Shown piece by piece: positions 52,812 to 61,056 of a stretch of 64,000 nt of DNA. Source of the DNA: Halorussus limi (lineage in GTDB: Archaea > Halobacteriota > Halobacteria > Halobacteriales > Haladaptataceae). The stretch spans positions 186,001-250,000 of the forward strand of contig NZ_CP096660.1 in assembly GCF_023238205.1 (NCBI RefSeq), read 5' to 3'. The position numbers and the translations under genes were made by a program. The first letter of the stretch is position 1; every line of letters begins with the position of its first letter. The notes below the pieces were generated by a model. That model had not been told where the DNA came from, did not search any database, and saw only the letters and a list, made by a program, of their open reading frames with translations.

Positions 52812-53185
52812 GTTTCCTTTCGCACCTCCGACCACATGTCCGCGAGGCGCTCCTCGGCGCTCCGGGACGGTCGAGAGACAGCCACGTCGAAGTCGTTGTC
52901 CTCGGTCAGCGAGAGGTTCACGTCCTCGAAGTCGAGGTCGTAGCGAGTCGTGTGGTGGCCGTCGCTCCGTACCTCGGTGAGTTCCGAGAGCAGCGACGCC
53001 TCGGTCAGCATGTCGAGTTTCCGGTAGACCGTCGAGAGGGGGATGTCCGTCGCGTCCGAGATTTCGCTCGCGGTCATGGGTTCGTCGATCCGTTTGACGA
53101 TGGCCCGGCAGTCCGGGTCGTCGAGCGCGTCGAGGAGCGTCTGGAGGTCGGGGGAGTCCTCAACACCCACCGGGTCTCGAACCAT
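52808..53185 (-). CDS. Winged helix-turn-helix regulator (ArsR-like)
   Basis: A 125-residue regulator. HTH: LLDALDDPDCRAIVKRIDEPMTASEISDATDIPLSTVYRKLDMLTEASLL (about residues 17-66), then a wing and SDGHHTTRYDLDFEDV. It has no extra ligand-binding domain. Start ATG 53185 is supported by CTATTATGTAT 25-35 bases upstream. It forms a two-gene operon with the DUF7521-like membrane protein. Confidence 0.88.
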   Translation of the reverse strand: MVRDPVGVEDSPDLQTLLDALDDPDCRAIVKRIDEPMTASEISDATDIPLSTVYRKLDMLTEASLLSELTEVRSDGHHTTRYDLDFEDVNLSLTEDNDFDVAVSRPSRSAEERLADMWSEVRKET

Positions 53186-53342
53186 CTAGTCGAACGTTTC
53201 CAAAGGCGATACATAATAGGTTCGACTTCAGCGGCGGTACCGCCGGCGTCGCCGGTGCCGAGACCCTCTGGACACGCGAACTCACGACACACCGAACACG
53301 TTCGATTCCCCTCCCACGCGCTGAGAATCACCGTCGGCGCTC

Positions 53343-53348
53343 TTTAAG
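53343..53348 (+). promoter_or_regulatory. TATA box of the multicopper oxidase gene
   Basis: TTTAAG, 28-33 bases before ATG 53376, leaderless spacing. Confidence 0.6.
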
Positions 53349-53375
53349 TAGCCCCTCTAAGCTGGAACTGTAACA

Positions 53376-54515
53376 ATGACCGACATCGGCGCACCCGGCG
53401 ACGGCCCGTCCCGACGAGACTTCCTGAAAGCGACCGGTGCGGGCGGTCTGGCCGCCGCGGCCGGTTGCACAGCACCGAGCAGTCGAGACCCACAGACGAC
53501 CCGACAGCAGGCCATGAACTCCCAGAGCTCACTCCCCACCACGAGTCCCCCCGAAGTAGTGAACGTCGACGAGCAGGGCGGTAAAGTCACGCTCAAGTCC
53601 GCGCCCGCGAAGCATCAGGTCCACCCGCTGGACACGATGGGCGGGCCGGTCGAACTGCCGCAGGTCTGGGCGTTCCAGGCCGACGACCGCGACCCGAGCG
53701 TCCCCGGTCCCATCCTCCGGACCACCGAGGGCGAGGACATGGAGGTCACGCTCGACAACACCGACGGCAAGCGCCCGCACACGCTCCACTTCCACGGCGT
53801 CCAGAAGACGTGGGAGAACGACGGCGTGCCCACGACCACGGGCATCACGGTCAAACCGGGCGAGAAGCACACCTACCAGATTCCCGCGAACGTGCCCGGG
53901 ACCCACCTCTATCACTGCCACTTCCAGACGCCCCGCCACATCGAGATGGGCATGTTCGGCATCCTCCGGGTGGACCCGAAGGGGTACGAACCAGCCGACA
54001 GGGAGTACTTCATGACGGTCAAGGAGTGGGACTCGTCGCTCTCGCGCATGATGGCCGGCGAGAGCGCGAGTTACAACCCCCGCAAGCGCAATCCCGACGT
54101 GTTCACCATCAACGGGAAGTCCGCGCCCCGGACGCTCCACCCCGAGGACGGGTCGCCAATCATCGTCAAGAAGGGCGAGACGGTCCGCCTCCACTTGGTC
54201 AACGGCGGATACATGTCCCACCCCATGCACATCCACAACCACCGGTTCCAGAAGGTCGAGAAGGACGGCGGCACGATTCCGAAGGCCGCCCGCTACGACC
54301 AGGACGTGACCAACATCGCGCCCGCCGAACGCCACACCATCGAGTTCACGGCCGACGCCGACCCCGGCATCTATCTGATGCACTGCCACAAGGTCAACCA
54401 CGTCATGAACGGCCGGACCTACCCCGGCGGGATGCTCAACGGCGTCGTCTACGAGGACGCGATGGACACCGACATCTTCAAGCAACTCATGGAGTACGCC
54501 GGATACCAGGGGTGA
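53376..54515 (+). CDS. Tat-exported two-domain multicopper oxidase (lipoprotein)
   Basis: A 379-residue exported copper enzyme. Tat signal PSRRDFLKATGAGG with lipobox AAGC (Cys31), so it is likely a lipid-anchored outside protein. Two cupredoxin domains. Domain 1: HFHG (His138, His140) and YHCHFQTPRHIEMGM (His180, Cys181, His182, His188, Met193). Domain 2: HPMHIHNH and MHCHKVNHVMNG (His336, Cys337, His338, His342, Met353). Type 1 ligands thus appear in both domains. Oxidises an organic or metal substrate with O2, or reduces nitrite-like compounds in relatives. The halocyanin gene follows 7 bases later; leaderless ATG 53376. Confidence 0.9.
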   Translation: MTDIGAPGDGPSRRDFLKATGAGGLAAAAGCTAPSSRDPQTTRQQAMNSQSSLPTTSPPEVVNVDEQGGKVTLKSAPAKHQVHPLDTMGGPVELPQVWAFQADDRDPSVPGPILRTTEGEDMEVTLDNTDGKRPHTLHFHGVQKTWENDGVPTTTGITVKPGEKHTYQIPANVPGTHLYHCHFQTPRHIEMGMFGILRVDPKGYEPADREYFMTVKEWDSSLSRMMAGESASYNPRKRNPDVFTINGKSAPRTLHPEDGSPIIVKKGETVRLHLVNGGYMSHPMHIHNHRFQKVEKDGGTIPKAARYDQDVTNIAPAERHTIEFTADADPGIYLMHCHKVNHVMNGRTYPGGMLNGVVYEDAMDTDIFKQLMEYAGYQG

Positions 54516-54522
54516 GACGACG

Positions 54523-55146
54523 ATGCGAAGCGACACGACGACGGAAGACGGTGCGGCGACACACGGTCCGACGCGGCGCGACGTGATGAAAGCCGGCGCG
54601 ACGGCGACGGCCGCCGCGGCCGGGCTCGCTGGGGCCGCGACCGCTGCGTCCGGCCTCGAATCGTGGTTCGAGAACACCAGCAACTACGACGGCGTGGTCG
54701 ACGAGACCGGCAGTTCCGAGGTGACGATAGAAGTCGGCGCAAAAGGCAACAACGGCAACTTCGCGTTCGGCCCTGCCGCCGTCCGAGTGGACCCGGACAC
54801 GACGGTAGTCTGGCAGTGGACCGGGAAGGGCGGCAGTCACAACGTGGTGGCCGAAGACGGGTCGTTCGAGAGTGAGACCTCCGGCGAGCGGGGCCACACC
54901 TTCGAGCAGACCTTCGACGAAGCGGGCGTCACGAAGTACGCCTGCACGCCCCACAAGGCGATGGGCATGAAGGGCGCCGTCGTCGTCGGCGACGCCAGCG
55001 TCGGCGGGTCGGGGCACGGCGCCATCTCACTGTCGACCGACGAGTACGCCCTCGGCGGGAGCATCTTGCTCGGCCTGCTCTCGCCCGTCGCGTTCGCGGC
55101 GGTCCTGTTCGGGCGCGACCCCGACGGACGCCGCCGCGGGCGGTGA
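54523..55146 (+). CDS. Halocyanin-like blue copper protein with C-terminal anchor
   Basis: A 207-residue Tat-exported cupredoxin. Signal PTRRDVMKAGATATAAAAGL. One plastocyanin-type domain with type 1 ligands His106 (GSHNVV), Cys141 (YACTPH), His144 and Met147/149 (KAMGMKG). A C-terminal hydrophobic helix (about 172-195) and Arg-rich tail anchor it in the membrane. Starts 7 bases after the multicopper oxidase stop, so it is probably the oxidase's electron donor or acceptor. ATG 54523 leads directly to the signal. Confidence 0.93.
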   Translation: MRSDTTTEDGAATHGPTRRDVMKAGATATAAAAGLAGAATAASGLESWFENTSNYDGVVDETGSSEVTIEVGAKGNNGNFAFGPAAVRVDPDTTVVWQWTGKGGSHNVVAEDGSFESETSGERGHTFEQTFDEAGVTKYACTPHKAMGMKGAVVVGDASVGGSGHGAISLSTDEYALGGSILLGLLSPVAFAAVLFGRDPDGRRRGR

Positions 55147-55202
55147 TTCGAGTCCTCGCGGACGGTCGGTTTGGGTTCGGTATTCGGTCCGCCCTGTTAT
55201 AG

Positions 55203-55221
55203 AAGTGTTTTAGACACTTTT
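55203..55221 (+). terminator. Hairpin with T-run after the halocyanin gene
   Basis: AAGTGT (55203-55208) and ACACTT (55214-55219) pair around TTTAG, followed by TT and more T. It lies 57 bases after the halocyanin stop and is the best terminator candidate of the window. Confidence 0.5.
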
Positions 55222-55325
55222 ACAATTGCCGGAGGCTTGTATAGCAATCTATCATCAGTGTCCAGTTATCTCCGAGATGAAAGCGGTTCGCATCCGCGGA
55301 ACGACGGTGGAAGTCGAAGTCCGTC

Positions 55326-57002
55326 TCAGTAACCCGTCGCGGTCCCGTCCTTCCGGGGTTCGGTCGCGCCCGAGAGAACCGGGTCGCCCGCGTCGAGACC
55401 CTCCAGTCGAGTGATCTGAGCGCCGCCGAACATCACCGGCGGGAGGACGCGCACGTCGTGGCCCTTCCGGGCGAGTTTCGACTGAGTAGCGCCGTCGAGT
55501 CGTCCCTCGACCGCCAACTCGCCGGACTCGCGGTAGCGCCAGCGGGGGTGGTCGAGCGCGGCCTGCAGGGGCAGTCCGTAGTCCACGATGTTGGAGATGA
55601 CCTGCACGTGACCCTGCGGTTGCATGTAGCCGCCCATCACGCCGAACGCCGCCCAGTCGTCCGCCCCGAACTTCGCGAGGCCCGGAATCAGCGTGTGGAA
55701 CGGTCGCTTGCCGGGTTCGAGGCTGTTGGGGTGGTCGGGGTCGAGCGAGAACGACGCCCCGCGGTTCTGGAGCGCGATTCCGGTGTCGCCCGCGACGAGG
55801 CCCGACCCGAACCCGGCGAACCGGGAGTTGATGAACGAGACCAGATTCCCCTCGCCGTCGGCGACGGTCAGCAGGACGGTGTCGGCGTCCTCGGCGTGGG
55901 CGTCGGGCACGCCGAACGTCACGTCGTTGTCGGCCGTCTCGCTGATTCCCTCGGCGCGCTCGGCGGCCCACTCCTCCGAGGCGAGCGGCGGAATCTCCTC
56001 GTACTCGGGGTCGGTGATGTAGCGGTGGCCGTCGTGGAACGCCCGCTTCGTCGCTTCCGCGAAGTAGTGAATGCGCTCGGGCGAGTCGAGCGGGTAGTCG
56101 CCCGCTCCGACCTCCTCGGCGACGTTCAGGGCTTCGAGCGCCACGAGGCCCTGATTGTTCGGCGGGAGTTCGTAGATTTCCGCGCCGTTGTAGGTGGTCG
56201 AGACCGGGTCCACGAACTCCGGTTCGAAGTCGGCGAGGTCCTCGACGGTCATGAACCCGCCGTGGGACTGTACTTCGCAGGCTATCTCCTCGGCGATTTC
56301 GCCCTCGTAGACCACGTCGGCCCCTCGTTCGGCAATCTTCCGCATCGACTCGCCGAGTCGGGGCAGGGTCATGCGCTCGCCGACCTCCGGCGCGCGGCCG
56401 TCCTTCAGGTACGCCTCGCGGGCGTGGTCGTCGGTGAACAGGTCCTCCGCGCCGGTCCAGTGGCTGGCGATTATCTCCGAGACCGGGTAGCCCTCCGTCG
56501 CGTACTCGATGGCCGGATCGAGCGCGTCGGCCAGCGAGAGATTCCCGAACTCCCGCACCGTCGCCTCCCACCCGCGGGCGGTGCCGGGCACCGTGACCGC
56601 GTGGGGTCCGAGGAACGGCATCCCGGCGTCCTCGTCGGCGTCGGTCGCGTATCCCCGCGATTCGGGGTAGTACTCGTCGGCGTCCGCGTCGGCCTCCAGC
56701 GCCGCGCGGACGTTCTCGATGGTCGCCTCGGCGGGCGCACCGCCGCAGGAGCGCATCGCTCCCACGTCGCCGTCGGCGGTCCGGTAGAGCGCGAACGCGT
56801 CGCCGCCGAGACCGGTACTCGTCGGTTCCACGACGTTGAGCGCGGCAGCGGTCGCCACCGCGGCGTCGAAGGCGTTGCCGCCCTCGCGGAGTATCTGGAC
56901 GCCCGCCTCGGCGGCGAGCGGTTGGCTGGTGGCGACGAGACCGTTGGGAGCGTGGACGGTCGAGCGTCGAGACGCGAAGCGGTCGGGGTCCGGGTCGGTC
57001 AT
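55326..57002 (-). CDS. ggt: Gamma-glutamyltransferase family protein
   Basis: A 558-residue Ntn-hydrolase of the gamma-glutamyltranspeptidase family. Early block RSTVHAPNGLVATSQPLAAEAG and GLGGDAFALYR, then EEYPP-like PPLASEEWAAER. The self-cleavage region is EDADTVLLTVADGEGN with Thr391-like Thr at DTV, where bacterial enzymes have TTHFSVVD. Late block PFHTLIPGLAKFG and GYMQPQGHVQVISN. No signal peptide is visible, so it may be cytosolic. ATG 57002 starts MTDPDPDRFASRR; the longer frame adds only a short lead. Cleaves gamma-glutamyl bonds (glutathione-like or gamma-glutamylcysteine). Confidence 0.93.
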   Translation of the reverse strand: MTDPDPDRFASRRSTVHAPNGLVATSQPLAAEAGVQILREGGNAFDAAVATAAALNVVEPTSTGLGGDAFALYRTADGDVGAMRSCGGAPAEATIENVRAALEADADADEYYPESRGYATDADEDAGMPFLGPHAVTVPGTARGWEATVREFGNLSLADALDPAIEYATEGYPVSEIIASHWTGAEDLFTDDHAREAYLKDGRAPEVGERMTLPRLGESMRKIAERGADVVYEGEIAEEIACEVQSHGGFMTVEDLADFEPEFVDPVSTTYNGAEIYELPPNNQGLVALEALNVAEEVGAGDYPLDSPERIHYFAEATKRAFHDGHRYITDPEYEEIPPLASEEWAAERAEGISETADNDVTFGVPDAHAEDADTVLLTVADGEGNLVSFINSRFAGFGSGLVAGDTGIALQNRGASFSLDPDHPNSLEPGKRPFHTLIPGLAKFGADDWAAFGVMGGYMQPQGHVQVISNIVDYGLPLQAALDHPRWRYRESGELAVEGRLDGATQSKLARKGHDVRVLPPVMFGGAQITRLEGLDAGDPVLSGATEPRKDGTATGY

Positions 57003-57073
57003 GGGTGGGGATTGCGTAGCAGGGGTCAAAAACGACGGGGAAGGGGCAGAGTGCGAATCGAGGGAACCCTCGC

Positions 57074-57835
57074 CTACAGCGACACGAGCGCCGCTCCGAA
57101 CCCGAACGCCGCGAGTGCGCCTGCTGCTACGAACCGAACGACCAGAAGCCCGACCAACCGAAGCCGACTGTTCGCGTTTAAGTCGAGGAGGGTGATTTCG
57201 TCGATTCGCTCCCGAACCGTCGGTCGGGTCGCGTCGTCAGTGTGGCCGAGGAGGTAGAGCCTGTCGCCTTCTTCGAGTCGCCACTCCGTGTATCGGTGCG
57301 GGTGCGAGCCGATTCCGAAGACGAACCACGGACTCGACACCTCCGACGGCTCCCCTAGAACGCTTCGGACTGCATCGGACGGTGACTCGGACTCGTCGTA
57401 TCGGCGGCGTTCTTCGCTTCCGAACTGCAGGTTACTGAACAGTCCGTTCGGAACGGGTTCGCGCCACGACTCGACGTCCGTGTCGAACTCGACTCTCACC
57501 CGCCCGCAGTCTCCGTCGGCGAGAGACATCGGCGGGAGTTCGTAGTGAACGTCCTTGCGGTACCATCGCGGCAGTAGCAACCCGATTCCGGTGGCACTCG
57601 TGCGGTGTTTCACTTCTCTAGCGAGGACGTATCCGACACACTCCGTGCCGGAGACGGGCGCACGGACCGTCGAGTCGTCCGCTTCGAGGGTCCCGATTAC
57701 CGCTTCTCGACCGTGGCCGAGTTCGTTCGGCGCGGAGACACCAGTCGAGACCACCGTCTGCACGAGGCGTAGCGGTTGGAGTAGCCCGACGATTCCGAGG
57801 AGTCCGACCAAAACGAATATCGCGGGAAGAATCAC
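57074..57835 (-). CDS. GIDE-domain-like membrane protein
   Basis: A 253-residue membrane protein. N-terminal helix (about 1-18), then a soluble domain with APVSGTECVGYVLAREVKH and FSNLQF..ERRRY, and two close helices at the end. The VSGTEC/V-A-E pattern resembles the GIDE domain found in eukaryotic MUL1-type E3 ligases and in archaeal proteins without the RING finger. Role unknown; probably membrane-linked ubiquitin-like or stress functions are not shown here. GTG 57835 is the only start before the first helix. Confidence 0.7.
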   Translation of the reverse strand: MILPAIFVLVGLLGIVGLLQPLRLVQTVVSTGVSAPNELGHGREAVIGTLEADDSTVRAPVSGTECVGYVLAREVKHRTSATGIGLLLPRWYRKDVHYELPPMSLADGDCGRVRVEFDTDVESWREPVPNGLFSNLQFGSEERRRYDESESPSDAVRSVLGEPSEVSSPWFVFGIGSHPHRYTEWRLEEGDRLYLLGHTDDATRPTVRERIDEITLLDLNANSRLRLVGLLVVRFVAAGALAAFGFGAALVSL

Positions 57836-58041
57836 GTTCGAGACTGTCAGTTAGGTCGGCACCACGACCCGGCCAAACGTGATTTTTCAGCGATGCGCAT
57901 AACTGAATCTCACAGGCGAGGGTCATAAGTGTAACGTCACCACTGACGAGAGTTGCAGCACCTGAGACGAGTGTTACGGTTCTCGTGGCGAATTGGTCGA
58001 GTAGTGGAAAGCCTTTTTTCTCGTTACTATATCTTGGGACT

Positions 58042-58311
58042 ATGCACAACCGTCGCCTAGCAGAGGTGATTGTCGTCGGATTGGGATACGTCGTCCTGTT
58101 CGTGTTCGTCATCGGCCCGGCAATCGGTGCAGCCACGGGGTTCGACCAGCCAGCCTTCGACCTCGACAGCGGCGTCGCGCGACAGCTTCCGACAGGCGTC
58201 AGAGGCGGGATACTGGTGCTAACCGGCGCGATGGTCATGGTCGGATACATGTTTCTTCGCGCTCGAATCGCAGGCGTTCCCTTCGATGCGTACTGGAATC
58301 AACAGAGTTAG
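58042..58311 (+). CDS. Two-helix small membrane protein
   Basis: An 89-residue membrane protein, MHNRRLAEVIVVGLGYVVLFVFVIGPAIG, then a soluble loop and a second helix (GGILVLTGAMVMVGYMFL). Unknown function. ATG 58042 is preceded by ACTATATCTTGGG, a TATA-like element that is closer than usual (about 18 bases). The longer frame has an unlikely start. Neighbours are not co-directional. Confidence 0.7.
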   Translation: MHNRRLAEVIVVGLGYVVLFVFVIGPAIGAATGFDQPAFDLDSGVARQLPTGVRGGILVLTGAMVMVGYMFLRARIAGVPFDAYWNQQS

Positions 58312-58403
58312 AGCGCAATCGGGACGAAACGCAGCGACGAGAAAAGAGGGCGAAGATTGCGTAGCAGGAGTCAACGACGGAGAAGGGCAAGGTGAAACGG
58401 AGG

Positions 58404-58853
58404 TCACTCTGACTCGCCGCCGTCGCCCGTCTCTACTTCCAACAGGGGCCGGAGCGCGCTCGTGAAGGCGTCTGTGTCGGCCGGAAAGAGGGAAATCGGC
58501 TTCGCGCGGCCCTCGACCTTGATGCGGGCCTTCCCGCGCTTGCGGTAGGTCCAGTAGAGGCTGGCCGCGCCGAACGCCGCGAACGCGAGGCCGAGGGCCG
58601 CGCTCCGCGGGACCGAGTAGAGACCGTAGCCGACCAGCAGGACGCTCAGGACGGCGAGGAAGTAGTCAAACTCCTCGACCGTGACCTCGGCCACGTCGTC
58701 GAGCGCGACCCGGGTCAGGTCCGGGTCGCCCGACCCCTCGCCGGTGACGACCAGCAGGAAGTCGTCGCTGAGTACGACCGACCCGCCGGTCCGGAGCGCC
58801 AGTCGTTCGCGGACCGTTTCGCCGTCGGGGAGTGCCTCGGAGATGGCAGTCAC
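58404..58853 (-). CDS. Membrane protein with PH-like N-terminal domain, unknown function
   Basis: A 149-residue protein. N-terminal about 60 residues (VVLSDDFLLVVTGEGSGD, LDDVAEVTVEEFDYF) look like a PH-type beta domain, followed by two membrane helices (about 62-105) and a basic, soluble end. This arrangement recurs in haloarchaeal conserved proteins without function. GTG 58853 is the only upstream start. It lies downstream of the nucleobase permease genes on the other side of 58940 on the same strand, 86 bases apart. Confidence 0.7.
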   Translation of the reverse strand: MTAISEALPDGETVRERLALRTGGSVVLSDDFLLVVTGEGSGDPDLTRVALDDVAEVTVEEFDYFLAVLSVLLVGYGLYSVPRSAALGLAFAAFGAASLYWTYRKRGKARIKVEGRAKPISLFPADTDAFTSALRPLLEVETGDGGESE

Positions 58854-58939
58854 GACTCGCCGTTGTCGTCGGGGCGCGAAAAATGGTCGGTTCCGCCCGT
58901 CGGGTCAGTAAATTTCGGAAAAGAGGACGATAATCCCTG

Positions 58940-60565
58940 TCAGTCGGCCCGCCGTGTCCGGTCGTCGGTCTCCGAGGAGCGCCGGTCCCAGAACGACTCG
59001 AACTCGCTGTCGTCCTCGGTCAGACTCTCCCACGCGGTCAGGCCGCGCTCCTCGCGGGTGCCGGGAACGGTGTTGTCGAGGAAGAACGCGACGATACCGC
59101 CGACAGCCATCCCGGTGCCGCCGATGACGAAGACGGTGGTCGAGACCACGTCGGTCCCGAGAACGGGGCCGAGGACCGGCACCGAGGCGAGACCCTGCTG
59201 GAACGCGGTCGAGGCCGAGACGTCCATCCCCGCGCCGACGTTCGACATGTAGCCCGGAATCGCGAGACCGGCGAACAGCGCGAACCCGACGATGAACACG
59301 TTCCGGTTCGCGTCGAGGTCCACGTACTTCAACTGCGAGAGGCCGACGGCGGCAATCTGGCCGAACATCACGACGTAGAGGCCGCCGATGATGGGTGCCG
59401 GAATCGTTGCGAACAGCGCCCCGACCGGGCCGAAGTAGCCGACGACTATCATCACGGCGGCCCCCGTCTGGACCACGTAGCGCGAGGCGACGCCGGTGAT
59501 GCCGATAGCGCCGACGTTCTCGGTGTAGGAGGTCAGACCGTTTCCGGTGCCCATGACGCCCGCGAGCGTGTTGCCCAACCCCTCCATGCCGATGCCGTGA
59601 TTGATGCGCCGGGCGCTGGGCGCTCCGCGTCCGGCCATCCGGGCGACGGCGTGGTAGTCGCCGAAACTCTCGATGGCCGAGGCGAACATTCCGGCGACCA
59701 TCCCGATTGCGAAACCGGGCGTGAACAGCGGCGTGCCCCACTGGAAGGGGTAAATGGGTTGAACGAGGGTCGCGCCCGTGACCGACCCGAGGTCGACGTA
59801 GCTGATAGACCCCGAGGCGAAGACGCCCGTCACCGACAGGAGCGCGGCGACGAGCCACGCCGACGCGATGCCGAGCAGGACCGGAAAGAGTCGGAACGAT
59901 CGGTGATACCGGTCGAGGTACTGGGAGAACGCGACGATGAGCGCCAGCGTCAGCCCCAACAGCCACCAGTTCTGTCCCGTTCCGGGCGCGGCGGCGTTCG
60001 GGTTCTGAATCTGGGGAGCGTTGAACAGCGACAGTCCGATGAGCGCGATGACCGGCGCGATGACCACCGGCCCCATGTGGCGTTTAATCCAGCCCATGAC
60101 GCCGAAGTAACCGATGAGGACCTCGACCAGTCCGGCGACGATGACCGCGCCCATGAGTTCGCGTATCATTATCTCCCACCCGCCGCCGTTCGACGCGATG
60201 ACGCCGATGATGGCCAGTCCCGGGGCCAGCATCGAGAACGTGCCGCCCTGCACGATGGGATAGCGGTTCCCGACGGTCGTCTGGGCCAGCGTCCCGACGC
60301 CCGACGCGACGAAGAACGTGCCGATGAGTCGTGCGGTCGCACCGTCTGGCATCCCCATCGCGGCGGCCAGCGCGAGCGGGATGGCCACCGTCGCGCCTAT
60401 CATCGTGAGGTAGTGCTGGAAACCCAACAGCACGGACTCGGCGAGCGGCGGCTTGTCGTCGATGCCGTACTCGATGTCCACGGAGGCCTCGGCGTCGGGT
60501 TCGACGCTCGGTCCCTCCGGCGAGAAGTCCTTCTCGACCTCCTCGAAGTCGTCGCTCCCGCTCAC
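58940..60565 (-). CDS. NCS2-family nucleobase:cation symporter (uracil-xanthine permease family)
   Basis: A 541-residue transporter with 12-14 helices. The NCS2 blocks are clear: GFQHYLTMIGATVAIPLAL near the N terminus, VVGNRYPIVQGGTFSMLAP, GMFASAIESFGDYHAVARMAG (the conserved acidic residue region), and GLGNTLAGVMGTGNG. Takes up uracil or a purine/xanthine with H+ or Na+. Long acidic ends are normal for haloarchaea. GTG 60565 starts MSGSDDFEEVE. A regulatory region with ATATAC lies just upstream. No purine/pyrimidine gene is adjacent to tell the substrate. Confidence 0.93.
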   Translation of the reverse strand: MSGSDDFEEVEKDFSPEGPSVEPDAEASVDIEYGIDDKPPLAESVLLGFQHYLTMIGATVAIPLALAAAMGMPDGATARLIGTFFVASGVGTLAQTTVGNRYPIVQGGTFSMLAPGLAIIGVIASNGGGWEIMIRELMGAVIVAGLVEVLIGYFGVMGWIKRHMGPVVIAPVIALIGLSLFNAPQIQNPNAAAPGTGQNWWLLGLTLALIVAFSQYLDRYHRSFRLFPVLLGIASAWLVAALLSVTGVFASGSISYVDLGSVTGATLVQPIYPFQWGTPLFTPGFAIGMVAGMFASAIESFGDYHAVARMAGRGAPSARRINHGIGMEGLGNTLAGVMGTGNGLTSYTENVGAIGITGVASRYVVQTGAAVMIVVGYFGPVGALFATIPAPIIGGLYVVMFGQIAAVGLSQLKYVDLDANRNVFIVGFALFAGLAIPGYMSNVGAGMDVSASTAFQQGLASVPVLGPVLGTDVVSTTVFVIGGTGMAVGGIVAFFLDNTVPGTREERGLTAWESLTEDDSEFESFWDRRSSETDDRTRRAD

Positions 60566-60906
60566 CGCGTCTCACCCGCGGTTCGCTCGTCGTGTGACCC
60601 ACGTAGCGCGAGAACGATATACGCGAATGGCATGGCTATCAATGCCTACAGAGTCGGCATAAGCATACCGAAGATTCCCTCACTGTCGCCCGTCGAAGTC
60701 GAACGATTCGGGGTCGATGAGGTGGCCTCACGACGTTCGGCCGTCCACGCCGACCGAGCGTCCCCGTCGACTGTCGTTTCGGCCGCGGAACCGTCCGGTC
60801 GCCCCGGCGTCCGCTTCGTTCCGGGTCGGAACTCCTGTCAGCGTGGGTTGTTGTTCCTCGCGTAGTACTCGGTCGTTTAAATGCGACGAGGGACACTCGC
60901 CGATAA
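60566..60906. other. Gap between permease and small gene
   Basis: About 340 bases. A GGCAT...ATGCC inverted repeat (60629-60646) lies 65-80 bases before the permease start and AT-rich CGTATATCG at 60613-60622 may be its TATA. The right end carries the promoter of the 44-residue gene and a TGTTCCTC half site (60852-60859). Confidence 0.45.
60876..60882 (+). promoter_or_regulatory. TATA box of the 60907 gene
   Basis: TTTAAAT, 25-31 bases before ATG 60907, leaderless spacing; 17 bases downstream of the TGTTCCTC half site. Confidence 0.65.
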
Positions 60907-61041
60907 ATGAGCGATTCGAGCGAGGAGTCGGCGGAGCGAGAGGGTGCGGTCGAGCATTTGGACTCTGCGCTGTCGGCGGACCGACTGGACGACGCCAAGT
61001 ATCACGTTCGGCAGGCGCTTCAACTGCTCGACGTCGAGTGA
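60907..61041 (+). CDS. Small acidic hypothetical protein of 44 residues
   Basis: A 44-residue protein, MSDSSEESAEREGAVEHLDS and then ALSADRLDDAKYHVRQALQLLDVE, one amphipathic helix. Composition is haloarchaeal, and the TATA box at 60876 gives a proper leaderless start, which supports the gene. Short proteins with this helix pattern are widespread in haloarchaea. Its stop lies 15 bases before the stop of the convergent TrmB gene. Function unknown. Confidence 0.65.
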   Translation: MSDSSEESAEREGAVEHLDSALSADRLDDAKYHVRQALQLLDVE

Positions 61042-61056
61042 CGCCGGACGGGGCGT

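Noticed and set aside
55277-55414. Short frame starting MKAVRIRGTTVEVEV
   Set aside because: It begins well but becomes Arg/Pro-rich inside the 3' end of the gamma-glutamyltransferase gene; at most a truncated remnant.
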